From positions 1 to 64,000 of the forward strand of contig SFDB01000008.1 in the NCBI GenBank assembly GCA_004558825.1: a stretch of DNA of 64,000 nucleotides, given 5' to 3'. A model generated the notes under the pieces. It ran no database searches, was not told where the DNA came from, and worked only from the letters and a program-made list of their open reading frames with translations. Source of the DNA: Clostridiales bacterium. Lineage in GTDB: Bacteria > Bacillota > Clostridia > Christensenellales > CAG-138. Both the position numbers and the translations under genes were made by a program. This document shows positions 52,563 to 61,909 of the stretch, in pieces; within the stretch, counting starts at the first letter, position 1, and every line of letters begins with the position of its first letter.

Positions 52563-54794
52563 ATGAAAAGAATCGTTTCATCGCTATTGGTTTTTATATT
52601 CTCAGCGCTTATGCTTTCACAGGGATGCAGTGCGCAGCTTTACGGAAAGGATGTGCTTATCGCCTATTTGGACTGCATCGTCTCGGGCGACTACTCAAGG
52701 GCTTTCGATTATCTCGGGTCTTCGTGCAGGGTCGATGTCGACGAGCCGCCGCTTGCGTCGGACGCTTCCACGACGGCGCCGACCGACGTTCCTGCCGACT
52801 CCCCTGCGCTGGCGCAGACCGAAACGCCTTATCCGCTTTCCTCGGAGTCGTCCACGCGCATATCAAGGCAGGAATTCATCGAGCGCCATACGTCCATATT
52901 CGAGCTTTTGGGCATTGAATCGATATCATACACGATTAACAATGTGCAGAACGGGCAATACATGTGCGTCATCGATTATACAATGACGTACCGCTCGAGT
53001 TTTGCGGGCGACCTGATGTATGATTTTGAACTCATAGGCAAGGTCGAAAACGGCGTTTGGCGCATCGAATGGTCGCCGTCGCTCATATTTCCCGATATGC
53101 AGTGGGGCGATACCGTTGTTCGTGCAAGGCTCTCCGCGCGGCGCGGTGAAATAACAGCCGGCGGATGCGTGTTCGCACAGACTGTCGACGCAGTTTCAAT
53201 AATGGCCACGCCCTCGAAGATAGTAAGTCAGTCGGCCTTCGCGGCGCAGCTCGGCGCGGCGCTCGGCATCAGCGAAGAAAAAATATTAAATGCGCTCGCA
53301 AAGCCGTATAACGATTTGTCGCTTATAGCTCAGCTCTATCCCGACGAGCTCACCGATGAGCTGAAGGAAAAGCTCGAGCTGATAGACGGCGTAAGCATCG
53401 ACATTGGCAGCTACGGCACATTGCGCGATTATCCGTACGGCGAAACGCTGGCGCATTTGATAGGCTACGTCGGCAGCCCGAGCGCGGAGGACGTTGAAAG
53501 GCTCAACGAGGGCAGGACGAGCGAGGACGGCCTGTATACCACCGACTCCGTAGTAGGCAGAAGCGGCATAGAGCGCCGGTACGAGAAGGAGCTTCGCGGA
53601 ACTGACGGATACATGATATTCATACGCACGCCCGAGCTCATAAACAGGAAAACGCTCTATAAAAAGGCCGCCGTCGACGGAGTCGACATAAGACTCAGTA
53701 TAGATATAGACCTCCAGCTCAGGCTCGAAGAGATACTCGGACAGGTTGTATTCAACACCGACGAGGATTATTCCGCCGCATGCGTTGTCGTTATGAATCC
53801 CAAAACGGGCGAGCTTCGGGCCGCCGCCTCATATCCCTCTTACGACCTTAACACGTTTACGCGCGGCATAAGCGCCGAAGAATACAGCGCACTCGAGCAC
53901 CGCAAGGATTCCCCGCTCTTTAACAGGCTGACGATGGGCCTCTACCCGCCCGGCTCGACGTTCAAGCCGTTCACCGCCGCCGGCGCAATACAGACGGACA
54001 CCATCTCGGCGGATTATGTGTTCAACGGCAAAGTTGTCGACGACTACTGGACGCCTACAGAATACGGAAAGTGGTCTTGGCCGCCAATAAAGCGCGCCAA
54101 GGTCAACTACAGGGAAAGCGGCATGACAATGCGCAACTGCATGCTGCACTCCGACAACATATATTTTGCAAACGCCGCGCTCATGATGGGACGCGAAAAG
54201 TTCTTCAAATTCATAGAATCGATAGGCATGGACGAGGCTGTTCCGTTCGACGTACCGCTCGCCAAGCCCGTTATACTCAAAAATGAAGAAAAATATAATC
54301 TCAGACTGCTGGCCGATATGGGCTACGGCCAGGGCCAGCTCCTCGTAACGCCCATACAGCTCGCGGCGATGTTCAGCGCCTTCGCAAACGGCGGCTCCAT
54401 ACCCGAGCCATACATCATAGAGGCATTCTACCAAACCGACGGAACCGATTACAACGCCGTATATACCCGCACGCCGAGCATATGGCGCGAAAACGTCATA
54501 TCAAGCTACGCCGTGTCAAAAATCGTGCCGATGCTTAAGGACGTCGTCGACGTTAAGTACAACGGCACGGGCCATGACCTGAAGGTCAACAGCTGCGTCG
54601 TCGCAGGCAAAACGGGCTCCGCTGAAATAGGCGACAGCAAAAGCCGCGAAATTGCCTGGTTCATAGGCTTTCGGACGGGTGTAGGCGCAGAGGATGAGCG
54701 TCTCGTTCTCGTCATGCTCGAGGTGCCGACGAAGCAGCAGTATAAATCCCTGAAATTCGAAATTGCGCGCCAGCTTTTGAAGATGTCGGAATAG
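52563..54794 (+). CDS. Class B penicillin-binding protein with MecA-type N-terminal domain
   Basis: 743 residues. A short N-terminal signal/anchor (about 1-22), a MecA_N NTF2-like domain (about 28-175, with a Pro/Thr/Ser-rich insert at 62-100), the PBP dimerisation domain (about 185-370), and a transpeptidase with all three motifs: STFK (465-468), SDN (530-532) and KTG (683-685). It crosslinks peptidoglycan at division or sporulation. MecA_N-type PBPs include low-affinity enzymes; nothing in the sequence proves reduced beta-lactam binding here. GGAGG lies 7 bases before the ATG. Confidence 0.9.
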   Translation: MKRIVSSLLVFIFSALMLSQGCSAQLYGKDVLIAYLDCIVSGDYSRAFDYLGSSCRVDVDEPPLASDASTTAPTDVPADSPALAQTETPYPLSSESSTRISRQEFIERHTSIFELLGIESISYTINNVQNGQYMCVIDYTMTYRSSFAGDLMYDFELIGKVENGVWRIEWSPSLIFPDMQWGDTVVRARLSARRGEITAGGCVFAQTVDAVSIMATPSKIVSQSAFAAQLGAALGISEEKILNALAKPYNDLSLIAQLYPDELTDELKEKLELIDGVSIDIGSYGTLRDYPYGETLAHLIGYVGSPSAEDVERLNEGRTSEDGLYTTDSVVGRSGIERRYEKELRGTDGYMIFIRTPELINRKTLYKKAAVDGVDIRLSIDIDLQLRLEEILGQVVFNTDEDYSAACVVVMNPKTGELRAAASYPSYDLNTFTRGISAEEYSALEHRKDSPLFNRLTMGLYPPGSTFKPFTAAGAIQTDTISADYVFNGKVVDDYWTPTEYGKWSWPPIKRAKVNYRESGMTMRNCMLHSDNIYFANAALMMGREKFFKFIESIGMDEAVPFDVPLAKPVILKNEEKYNLRLLADMGYGQGQLLVTPIQLAAMFSAFANGGSIPEPYIIEAFYQTDGTDYNAVYTRTPSIWRENVISSYAVSKIVPMLKDVVDVKYNGTGHDLKVNSCVVAGKTGSAEIGDSKSREIAWFIGFRTGVGAEDERLVLVMLEVPTKQQYKSLKFEIARQLLKMSE

Positions 54795-54801
54795 CGGCGT
54801 G

Positions 54802-54810
54802 TGTTATAAT
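54802..54810 (+). promoter_or_regulatory. Extended -10 promoter of pyrH-frr
   Basis: TGTTATAAT, an extended -10 without clear -35, about 34 bases before the pyrH ATG. Confidence 0.5.
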
Positions 54811-54843
54811 ATAATTCGTTAAACGCATAAGGGGGAATTTCAG

Positions 54844-55545
54844 ATGGATATTAAATATAAGCGCATACTCCTCAAGCTCAGCGGCGAAGCGCTCAGCAGT
54901 GAAAAAGCGGTGCTTTGCGACGAAGCGGTTAAGAAAACGGCGCGCCAGATAAAGCATATCGCGGACGCGGGCGTTGAGGTCGCGCTCGTCATAGGCGGCG
55001 GAAATATACTGCGCGGGCGTTCGAGCAAAGATTCCGACCGCAACAGGGCCGACCATATGGGAATGCTTTCCACCGCAATAAACTCGCTCGCCATGCAGGG
55101 CGCGCTCGAATCTATAGGCGTAGAGAGCGTTGTGCTTTCTGCGGTTGAAATGCAGCGCTTCTGCGAAACCTACTCGTCGCGCGCCGCAATGGAGGCGCTG
55201 TCGCAGCATAAGGTCGTTATATTCGCGTGCGGAACGGGCTGCCCCTACTTCTCGACCGACACCGCCGCCGCGCTTCGCGCGCTCGAAATAAAAGCCAACG
55301 CGCTGATGCTTGCGAAAAATATAGACGCCGTATATTCGGCCGATCCACGCATTGATAAGAACGCCGTGCGCTATTCGGCGCTCTCCTACGACAAAGTAAT
55401 TGCCGACAACCTGAAAGCGACCGATATAACAACCATCACGCTTTGCCGCGACTACAAGCTGCCCATAATCTTTTTCGAGCTGTCGAGCGAGGACAATTTT
55501 ATGCGCGCGCTCTGCGGGGAAAACGTCGGAACAATCATATCCTAA
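54844..55545 (+). CDS. pyrH: Uridylate kinase
   Basis: 233 residues. Phosphorylates UMP to UDP. LKLSGEAL near residue 10, GGGNILRGR, DHMGML and DPRIDKNA (phosphate-binding) are family motifs. GGGGGAA precedes the ATG. Followed by frr in the usual order. Confidence 0.97.
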   Translation: MDIKYKRILLKLSGEALSSEKAVLCDEAVKKTARQIKHIADAGVEVALVIGGGNILRGRSSKDSDRNRADHMGMLSTAINSLAMQGALESIGVESVVLSAVEMQRFCETYSSRAAMEALSQHKVVIFACGTGCPYFSTDTAAALRALEIKANALMLAKNIDAVYSADPRIDKNAVRYSALSYDKVIADNLKATDITTITLCRDYKLPIIFFELSSEDNFMRALCGENVGTIIS

Positions 55546-55623
55546 GGATAAAGGGTATTGATTTAGGCGCAAGCTTTGTATAAAATGTATAATGATATAC
55601 GCTAAAGAATCGGAGGCCAAGAC

Positions 55624-56178
55624 ATGAACGCGATAATTGAAACCGCAACCGATAAAATGGAAAAGACGCTTGGCGTGCTCAAGCGCGATTTGGGAACGCT
55701 CCGCGCGGGCCGCGCAAACCCGCAGCTTTTAGAGCGCATAACCGCCGACTATTACGGCGCCGCGACCCCCATAACCCAGATGGGCAACATCAGCTCACCC
55801 GAGCCGCGTATGCTCGTCATATCGCTGTGGGACGCAAGCGCCATACCGCTCGTCGAGAAAGCGATACAAAAATCCGACCTCGGCATCAACCCTTCAAACG
55901 ACGGCAAGCTCATAAGGCTCGTTTTCCCCGAGCTGACCGAGGAGCGCCGCAAGGAGCTCGTAAAGATTATCCGCAAAAAGGGTGAAGAGGCCAAAGTCGC
56001 CGTGCGCTCGATAAGACGCGACGCCAACGACCAGATAAAGAAGGCGAAAAAGGACGGCGAAATCACCGAGGACGATCAGAAGAGCCTTGAGGAAGAAGCC
56101 CAGAAGCTCACCGACGCGAAAATCAAGGATATAGACAAGATAATCGCCGACAAGGAGAAGGAGATACTCGAGGTTTGA
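55624..56178 (+). CDS. frr: Ribosome recycling factor
   Basis: 184 residues, full length. Splits the post-termination ribosome together with EF-G. The N-terminal KRDLGTLRAGRANP and C-terminal long helical region with VRSIRRDANDQIKK are family marks. CGGAGG precedes the ATG. Its stop overlaps the TTG start of a small gene by four bases. Confidence 0.97.
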   Translation: MNAIIETATDKMEKTLGVLKRDLGTLRAGRANPQLLERITADYYGAATPITQMGNISSPEPRMLVISLWDASAIPLVEKAIQKSDLGINPSNDGKLIRLVFPELTEERRKELVKIIRKKGEEAKVAVRSIRRDANDQIKKAKKDGEITEDDQKSLEEEAQKLTDAKIKDIDKIIADKEKEILEV

Positions 56179-56384
56179 CGAGCGTACTCGGCTATAATCT
56201 CGATGCGGCCGCAAAGCTTCTGCGTGAAGAGGGCTTTTGCGTTTCCGTGCTTGAAATCAGCGCCAGAAAGCGCATTGACGACGGCGAGCCACGCGTAATA
56301 CGCCAGACGCTCCTCAAAGATGGCGTCGTGCTGCTCGAATACTCGCTTTTCCGCACAAGCGTGCAGAATGCCGAGCAGGCTTGA
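56175..56384 (+). CDS. Small PASTA-like protein
   Basis: 69 residues. The first half (GYNLDAAAKLLREEGF) and the later PRVIRQTLL/GVVLLEYSL strands follow the pattern of a PASTA domain (helix then three strands), but no membrane anchor or kinase is attached. It starts at TTG 56175, overlapping the frr stop, with AAGGAG inside frr about 11 bases earlier. Function unknown; position suggests it is cotranscribed with frr. Confidence 0.6.
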   Translation: MTSVLGYNLDAAAKLLREEGFCVSVLEISARKRIDDGEPRVIRQTLLKDGVVLLEYSLFRTSVQNAEQA

Positions 56385-56451
56385 CGCGCACGCTTGAACC
56401 TTAATTCCAAAAGAAAGCCCCTGCCAAATGACGGCTTCCATAATACAGTTG

Positions 56452-56492
56452 ACAGCTGCGGCAGTTTACTTTGCTGCGGCTGTTCTTTTTTT
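56452..56492 (+). terminator. Terminator of the pyrH-frr unit
   Basis: Stem ACAGCTGCGGCA with TGCTGCGGCTGT (12 bp with two wobble pairs), 8-base loop, then TCTTTTTTT. Confidence 0.8.
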
Positions 56493-56607
56493 GGCGTTAT
56501 GTGATAATACTGAATCGAACGGAGCAATAAACCGGAATTTGACGGAGGTCAGCGGTGAAAATAATTTATGCCGTCAAACATTTTTTGCCTTTCCATTTAT
56601 TTCAAAA

Positions 56608-56663
56608 GCGGCCGAAAGCGATGCCGCCCGCCATAAGGCAAACGACTTATTCGCTTCGGCCGC
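56608..56663. repeat. Inverted repeat between convergent units
   Basis: GCGGCCGAAAGCGA and TCGCTTCGGCCGC with a 29-base loop and a one-base bulge, just before the stop codon of upp. Probably part of the upp termination region. Nothing else was seen in the ~300-base gap. Confidence 0.5.
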
Positions 56664-56688
56664 AAACGGTCATACCTTGTTTACGCGC

Positions 56689-57318
56689 TTATTTTGTGCC
56701 GAACAACCTGTCGCCCGCGTCTCCCAGGCCGGGAACTATATAGCCGTGGTCGTTAAGATATTCGTCTACGCACGCAAGATAAATGTCTACGTCGTCATGC
56801 TCCTTCCGAACAGCCTCTATGCCTTCGGGCGCGGCGATAAGACATACGAGCTTTATGTTCCTGCAGCCATGGCGCTTTATCGCGTTTATGGCCGCAACGG
56901 CGGAGCCGCCCGTGGCAAGCATCGGGTCGACGATTATAATGTCGCGCTCGGAAATATCGCTCGGAAGCTTGCAATAATAATCTACGGGGCGAAGCGTCGC
57001 AGGGTCACGGTAAAGGCCGATATGTCCTACCTTGGCGGCCGGCAGCAGGCGCGTTATTCCGTCCACCATGCCAAGTCCCGCACGAAGTATGGGGACAACT
57101 CCAAGCTTTTTGCCCGCAAGCGTCTTTACCCTTGCTGTCGCAACAGGCGTTTCGACGGTCGTCTCCTTAAGCGGCAGATCCCTTGTCACCTCATATGCCA
57201 AAAGTATTGCCAGCTCTTCAACAAGCTCACGAAATTCCTTCGTTCCCGTCTCTCTGTCGCGCAAAATGCTCAGCTTATGCTGCACAAGCGGATGGTCGAT
57301 GACTATCACTTTACTCAT
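56689..57318 (-). CDS. upp: Uracil phosphoribosyltransferase
   Basis: 209 residues. Converts uracil and PRPP to UMP. The PRPP motif DPMLATGGSA near residue 130 and the uracil-site end GDAGDRLFG are present. Last gene of the DUF1385-prmC-prfA-tsaC-rpiB-upp unit. Confidence 0.97.
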   Translation of the reverse strand: MSKVIVIDHPLVQHKLSILRDRETGTKEFRELVEELAILLAYEVTRDLPLKETTVETPVATARVKTLAGKKLGVVPILRAGLGMVDGITRLLPAAKVGHIGLYRDPATLRPVDYYCKLPSDISERDIIIVDPMLATGGSAVAAINAIKRHGCRNIKLVCLIAAPEGIEAVRKEHDDVDIYLACVDEYLNDHGYIVPGLGDAGDRLFGTK

Positions 57319-57336
57319 AAATCTTCCCCCTAAATC

Positions 57337-57786
57337 TCAGCCTTCGTATTTTGATATTTTCTCTATTCGCCTCGCATGTCTCCCGCCCGCAAACTCGGTC
57401 GAAAGCCACGTCTTGACTATTTCCTTTGCAAGCTCCGTCCCTATTATGCGTCCGCCCAGAGCAAGCATATTGGAATCGTTATGCTCACGCGTAAGTCTTG
57501 CGCTCACGACGTCTCCGCAAAGCGCGCAGCGTATGCCCTTGACCTTATTTGCGCATATGGAAACGCCTATCCCCGTGCCGCAAACGACTATGCCTCTATA
57601 AAACTCGCCCTTCGCAACGGCTTCCGCTATCGGAAAAGCAATATCGGGATAATCGACGCTTTCTTCGCTCATGCAGCCCATATCGACCGTCGTATAGCCG
57701 AGCTCGGCAATAAACGGCATAAGGGTTTTTTTAAGCGCAAAGCCTCCATGGTCGCACGCAATCGCGACCTTCAGCATTTCGCCCAT
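57337..57786 (-). CDS. rpiB: Ribose 5-phosphate isomerase B
   Basis: 149 residues. Interconverts ribose-5-P and ribulose-5-P. ACDHGG near residue 9, VVCGTGIGVS with the catalytic Cys near 70 and HNDSNMLALGGRIIG are family motifs. ATG 57786 is 9 bases after GAGGAGG; the longer frame to 57870 lies inside tsaC. Start is 14 bases from the tsaC stop. Confidence 0.95.
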   Translation of the reverse strand: MGEMLKVAIACDHGGFALKKTLMPFIAELGYTTVDMGCMSEESVDYPDIAFPIAEAVAKGEFYRGIVVCGTGIGVSICANKVKGIRCALCGDVVSARLTREHNDSNMLALGGRIIGTELAKEIVKTWLSTEFAGGRHARRIEKISKYEG

Positions 57787-57800
57787 GGGTATCAGCCTCC

Positions 57801-58844
57801 TCATTCCTCCAGCACCGTAAAGCCGCTCGCCTTCAAAAGCCTGTTCATATACGCAAGCCCCAGGTCGCACGTCGGCATCGCTTCAGCGAATATGACGTCG
57901 GCGTCCGACGAATGGAGCCGCAGCTCGGCAAAAAGGTTTCGGCACATCGTGCTCATATCTTTTTTCGTGCCTATTATATCATATCTTCTGCCCTTGTAAA
58001 ACGCCTTGCTTTCCGCCGATGAAAGTATTATGCAGCGTTTTCCGGCGGCCTCAAATCTGTCGTATTCGCGCCTTATTATGCTCGCCGCAGTGAATGCGTC
58101 GCCCTTTGCTATTATCACATCGGCTTCAGGCGCGTAATGGCGATATTTCATGCCCGGGGCGGCGGCAGTCTCCGAAGCATCGAACGGCTTGAGCACGCTC
58201 TTTGCTACGTTCACGCTCGCGCCGCATACCGCTTCTATCATCTCCTTCGTGACCGCCCCCGGCCGCAGTATTGTAGGTTTTCCCGACAAAAGCAGCACGG
58301 TTGATTCAAGCCCTATGTCGCACGCCCCGCCGTCGATTATCACATCTACCTTACCCCACATGTCGTCGATAACATGCTGCGCAGTCGTTGGGCTGGGCTT
58401 CCCCGATGTGTTTGCGCTCGGAGCGGCTATGGGTACGCCTGATGCGCGTATCAGTGCAAGCGCCGTCTTGTTGGCGCTCATCCTCACGGCAACGGTATCA
58501 AGCCCTGCGGTAACCTCGTCGGGGATAATGCTGCTCCTGTTGAACACAAGCGTAAGCGGTCCCGGCCAAAACTCGTCGGCAAGCCTGCGCGCAATGTCGG
58601 GTACGCTTGTCCAAAGCTCGCGAAGATCGCTTTTTTTCGCAATATGCAGTATAAGCGGATTGTCCGCGGGCCGTCCCTTCGCCTCGAATATGCGCTTCAC
58701 CGCCGCGCCGTCAAGCCCGTTCGCGCCAAGCCCGTACACCGTCTCCGTCGGAAAAGCCACAAGCCCTCCCGAGCGTATCACATTTCCCCCTATTTTCGTG
58801 CCGTTTTCATATTGTGTTACGGCGTTGAATATCTTTGTTTCCAT
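57801..58844 (-). CDS. tsaC: Threonylcarbamoyl-AMP synthase (Sua5 type)
   Basis: 347 residues. Makes threonylcarbamoyl-AMP for the t6A base of tRNA. The YrdC domain has FPTETVYGLG (near residue 31), KGRPADNPL and PSANTSGKPSPT; the C-terminal ~120 residues are the Sua5 domain with APGMKYRHYAP linker. Full length for Sua5. It lies between prfA and rpiB. Confidence 0.95.
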   Translation of the reverse strand: METKIFNAVTQYENGTKIGGNVIRSGGLVAFPTETVYGLGANGLDGAAVKRIFEAKGRPADNPLILHIAKKSDLRELWTSVPDIARRLADEFWPGPLTLVFNRSSIIPDEVTAGLDTVAVRMSANKTALALIRASGVPIAAPSANTSGKPSPTTAQHVIDDMWGKVDVIIDGGACDIGLESTVLLLSGKPTILRPGAVTKEMIEAVCGASVNVAKSVLKPFDASETAAAPGMKYRHYAPEADVIIAKGDAFTAASIIRREYDRFEAAGKRCIILSSAESKAFYKGRRYDIIGTKKDMSTMCRNLFAELRLHSSDADVIFAEAMPTCDLGLAYMNRLLKASGFTVLEE

Positions 58845-58858
58845 ACGCTCACCCGCGC

Positions 58859-59923
58859 CTACTCCGCCACGCCCATCCTTTCGGCCCTGTCGGCGACAAC
58901 AAGCGCGTCTATTATCTCATCCATATCTCCGTCTATAAATGCGTCGAGCTTATACATGGTCAGCCCGATACGGTGATCGGTAACACGGTTTTGCGGATAA
59001 TTATATGTCCTTATCCGCTCCGATCTGTCGCCCGAACCTACAAGGCTGCGCCGCTCGGACGCTTCGCGCTCGTTCTTCTGCCGCTCGTACATATCGTAAA
59101 GGCGCGCCTTCAGCACGCGCATCGCCTGCTCCTTGTTCTTCGTCTGCGATTTCTCGTCCTGGCACTGCACGACGAGCCCCGTCGGTATATGCGTTATGCG
59201 TATCGCGCTCTCCGTTTTGTTGACGTGCTGTCCGCCCGCGCCGCTCGAACGGTATGTGTCTATGCGCAGATCCTGCTGATTTATTTCTACCTCGATATCC
59301 TCGGCCTCGGGAAGCACAGCGACCGTCGCCGCGCTCGTGTGTATGCGCCCCTGCGATTCCGTCTCGGGCACGCGCTGGACGCGATGTACGCCGCTTTCAA
59401 ATTTAAGCTTGCTGTACGCCGCCTTGCCCTTCAGGCACAACACGGCTTCCTTAACGCCGCCCATCTCCGTCTCGGATATCGATATCAGCTCTGTCCTCAT
59501 AAAATGACGCTCGGCATACCTCTGGTACATCCTCAAAAGCACAGCGCCGAACAGCGCCGCTTCGTCGCCGCCCGTGCCGGCGCGAATCTCTATCATTACG
59601 TTCCTGTCGTCGTTCGGGTCTTTAGGAAGCAAAAGAACCTTCAGCTCTTCGTTCAGGCGCTCCTTTTCCACGTCGAGCGCCGCTATCTCCTCATGTATCA
59701 TGGCCCGCATGTCGCCGTCGGACTCGTGCAGCATCGCATCAAGCTCGTCGCGCTCCGCACACGCCGCCTTGTACTTATCGAATACCGTCACTATCTCCTC
59801 GAGCGCCGAATGCTCCTTCAGGCTTTCCTGCCACACCTTCCTGTCGTTCATGGCGTCGGGTGAGCCTAAAAACGCCCCCAGCTCCTCGTATCGTTTTTTC
59901 AGCGATTCAAGCTTGTTAAGCAT
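58859..59923 (-). CDS. prfA: Peptide chain release factor 1
   Basis: 354 residues. Recognises UAA/UAG stops. The GGQ peptidyl-hydrolysis motif is at 230-232 (GAGGQHVNKTES), and the domain with HTSAATVAVLPE precedes it. Its start overlaps the prmC end by 8 bases. Confidence 0.97.
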   Translation of the reverse strand: MLNKLESLKKRYEELGAFLGSPDAMNDRKVWQESLKEHSALEEIVTVFDKYKAACAERDELDAMLHESDGDMRAMIHEEIAALDVEKERLNEELKVLLLPKDPNDDRNVMIEIRAGTGGDEAALFGAVLLRMYQRYAERHFMRTELISISETEMGGVKEAVLCLKGKAAYSKLKFESGVHRVQRVPETESQGRIHTSAATVAVLPEAEDIEVEINQQDLRIDTYRSSGAGGQHVNKTESAIRITHIPTGLVVQCQDEKSQTKNKEQAMRVLKARLYDMYERQKNEREASERRSLVGSGDRSERIRTYNYPQNRVTDHRIGLTMYKLDAFIDGDMDEIIDALVVADRAERMGVAE

Positions 59924-60752
59924 CCGAATCCTCCTTTGTGTCTATCGCCGCAACGCGGTCGTTTCCGCATATATCCTTTATTATTTCGGCATGTCCGAAT
60001 ATTGCGCGTATATCGGCGGCCTGGTCAAAGCCTATCTCGAGCATGAGAGTGCCTCCGCGCGTCAGGCGCTTTTTGAAATCCTTCTTTATGCGCCTGTAGA
60101 AATTGAGCCCATCGACTCCGCCGTCGAGCGCAAGCAGCGGCTCCCTGCGCACCTCACGCTGAAGCGCCGATATGTCGCCGCTGCGTATATACGGCGGGTT
60201 GCAGACTATCATGTCGAATTTCTCGTCAACACCGTCGAAAAGGTCGCTCTTTATTATTCTCGCCGATACGCCGTTTTTTTCGGCGTTTTCCGCCGCAAGC
60301 TTCAGACATTCATCGCTTATATCGCAAAGCGTCGCTTCGGCGCCCGCATATTTCGCTATGCTTATGCCTATACAGCCCGTTCCGCAGCACATGTCGAGCA
60401 CCCGTCCGCCGCCGAGCCGCTTTATGCGCCGTATCGCTTCCTCGGCAAGCGTCTCCGTATCCTGGCGCGGTATGAGCACGCCCTCACGCACGGTGAACGC
60501 AAGCCCCATAAACTCCCATTCTCCAAGTATGTACTGAATGGGTTCGCCGCCGATCCGTCTTTCAACGAGCGCGTCGAGTTTTTCCTCAGCGTCGGTGTCA
60601 ATGATCTCTTTCTCCTTGAAAAGCAGCTCAAGCTCGTCGCATCCGAGCGCGCCGCACATTAAAAGCCTCGCCTCGAGCGCCGCATCATCGCCCGCAGCGT
60701 CTTTAAGCGCATTTATCGTTTTACGCCGTCTGCTTCCGATCGTATCGGGCAT
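59916..60752 (-). CDS. prmC: Release factor glutamine methyltransferase
   Basis: 278 residues. Methylates the Gln of the GGQ motif in release factors. NPPYI is at residues 185-189 and the SAM motif DMCCGTGCIGIS at 120-131. Directly upstream of its substrate gene prfA and overlapping it, so the two are made together. Confidence 0.97.
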   Translation of the reverse strand: MPDTIGSRRRKTINALKDAAGDDAALEARLLMCGALGCDELELLFKEKEIIDTDAEEKLDALVERRIGGEPIQYILGEWEFMGLAFTVREGVLIPRQDTETLAEEAIRRIKRLGGGRVLDMCCGTGCIGISIAKYAGAEATLCDISDECLKLAAENAEKNGVSARIIKSDLFDGVDEKFDMIVCNPPYIRSGDISALQREVRREPLLALDGGVDGLNFYRRIKKDFKKRLTRGGTLMLEIGFDQAADIRAIFGHAEIIKDICGNDRVAAIDTKEDSDA

Positions 60753-60757
60753 CGCTA

Positions 60758-61828
60758 TCAGCTCTCCGCATCGTGGGCTTCAATCGAGGCTTCGCTTTCT
60801 TCAGGCATATCCGGTTCCTCGCCGGTCTGCGCATTCCGCCCCTCCGCTTCGCCCTCGTCACGCGCTGCCGTTTCCTGCGGCTTTATGTCGACTATCGCTC
60901 TGCATCGCCCATCCTCGCAATGCGCCATAGCCATGTTGAACGCAGTTATCGCAACCTCGAGCATATCATCCGTAGGCTCCTTTGTCGTTATTCGCTGCAT
61001 CGCAAGGCCGGGCGCACGGATGATTCTTGTGACTATGTTGTCGTGAGACGCGGCAAGCTTCAGCACCTCGTATGAAATGCCCGCCACAACGGGTATGAGA
61101 AGTATCCTCGTGCCGAACAATATGAGCTTGTTGTCGCTCCAACCGACGACAGCAAAGAAAAGTATCGATATCATCATAACAAGGAACAGATAGCTTGTAC
61201 CGCAGCGCGGATGAAAGCGGGAATGCTTGCGCGCGTTCTCGGGGGTAAGCTCGTCGTCCGCCTCATAGCACGCTATCGTCTTATGCTCCGCCCCATGATA
61301 CATAAACACGCGTTTTATCTCCTTCATTCGGGAGCATATAAGCATATAGCCTATGAATATAAGCAGCCTTATAGCGCCTGCCGTAAGGCTTTTCCATACG
61401 GTTGCGGCGTTCGGCGCAAGCTTGAATATGAGATCGCTCAAAAAAGTGGGCAGCAGCACGAACAGCCCCACGGACAACATAAGCGCGAACACTATCGTGA
61501 CGCCCATTATGACCTTCTCCGCCGACTTGCCGAACACCTTTACGAGCCATTTCTCAAAGCGCGATTCTTCCTCGTCTACCTCAAGGCCGGCGAGCTGCGC
61601 CGAACGCGTCGTCGTATCCATGCCGAGCTTAAGCGATTCAATAAACGACACGACGCCCCGAATTACAGGGAGGCCGAGTATGCTGCCTTTTTTCGCGGCC
61701 GACTTATAAGGCGTGAATTCCTTCTTTATCGTTCCGTCGCTTTTTCTGACGGCGAGCGCTATGCCGTCGGGGGCGCGCATCATTACGCCCTCCATGACTG
61801 CTTGGCCGCCCACGCTTGTTTTAGCCAT
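60758..61828 (-). CDS. DUF1385 family membrane protein
   Basis: 356 residues. Conserved GGQAVMEGVMMR at the start, several membrane helices between about 110 and 255, YHGAEHKTI near residue 180 and HPRCGTSY, all DUF1385 (YqhQ-like) marks. A polar tail of ~70 Glu/Ala-rich residues is extra. Function unknown; the family is regularly next to prmC/prfA. Confidence 0.93.
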   Translation of the reverse strand: MAKTSVGGQAVMEGVMMRAPDGIALAVRKSDGTIKKEFTPYKSAAKKGSILGLPVIRGVVSFIESLKLGMDTTTRSAQLAGLEVDEEESRFEKWLVKVFGKSAEKVIMGVTIVFALMLSVGLFVLLPTFLSDLIFKLAPNAATVWKSLTAGAIRLLIFIGYMLICSRMKEIKRVFMYHGAEHKTIACYEADDELTPENARKHSRFHPRCGTSYLFLVMMISILFFAVVGWSDNKLILFGTRILLIPVVAGISYEVLKLAASHDNIVTRIIRAPGLAMQRITTKEPTDDMLEVAITAFNMAMAHCEDGRCRAIVDIKPQETAARDEGEAEGRNAQTGEEPDMPEESEASIEAHDAES

Positions 61829-61909
61829 ATATATCTCCTTTACGATTGCTTTTTAATTTTTAATTATACCATACAATCGTATTCATAGGAGAAAAATATT
61901 CTCTGCGCC

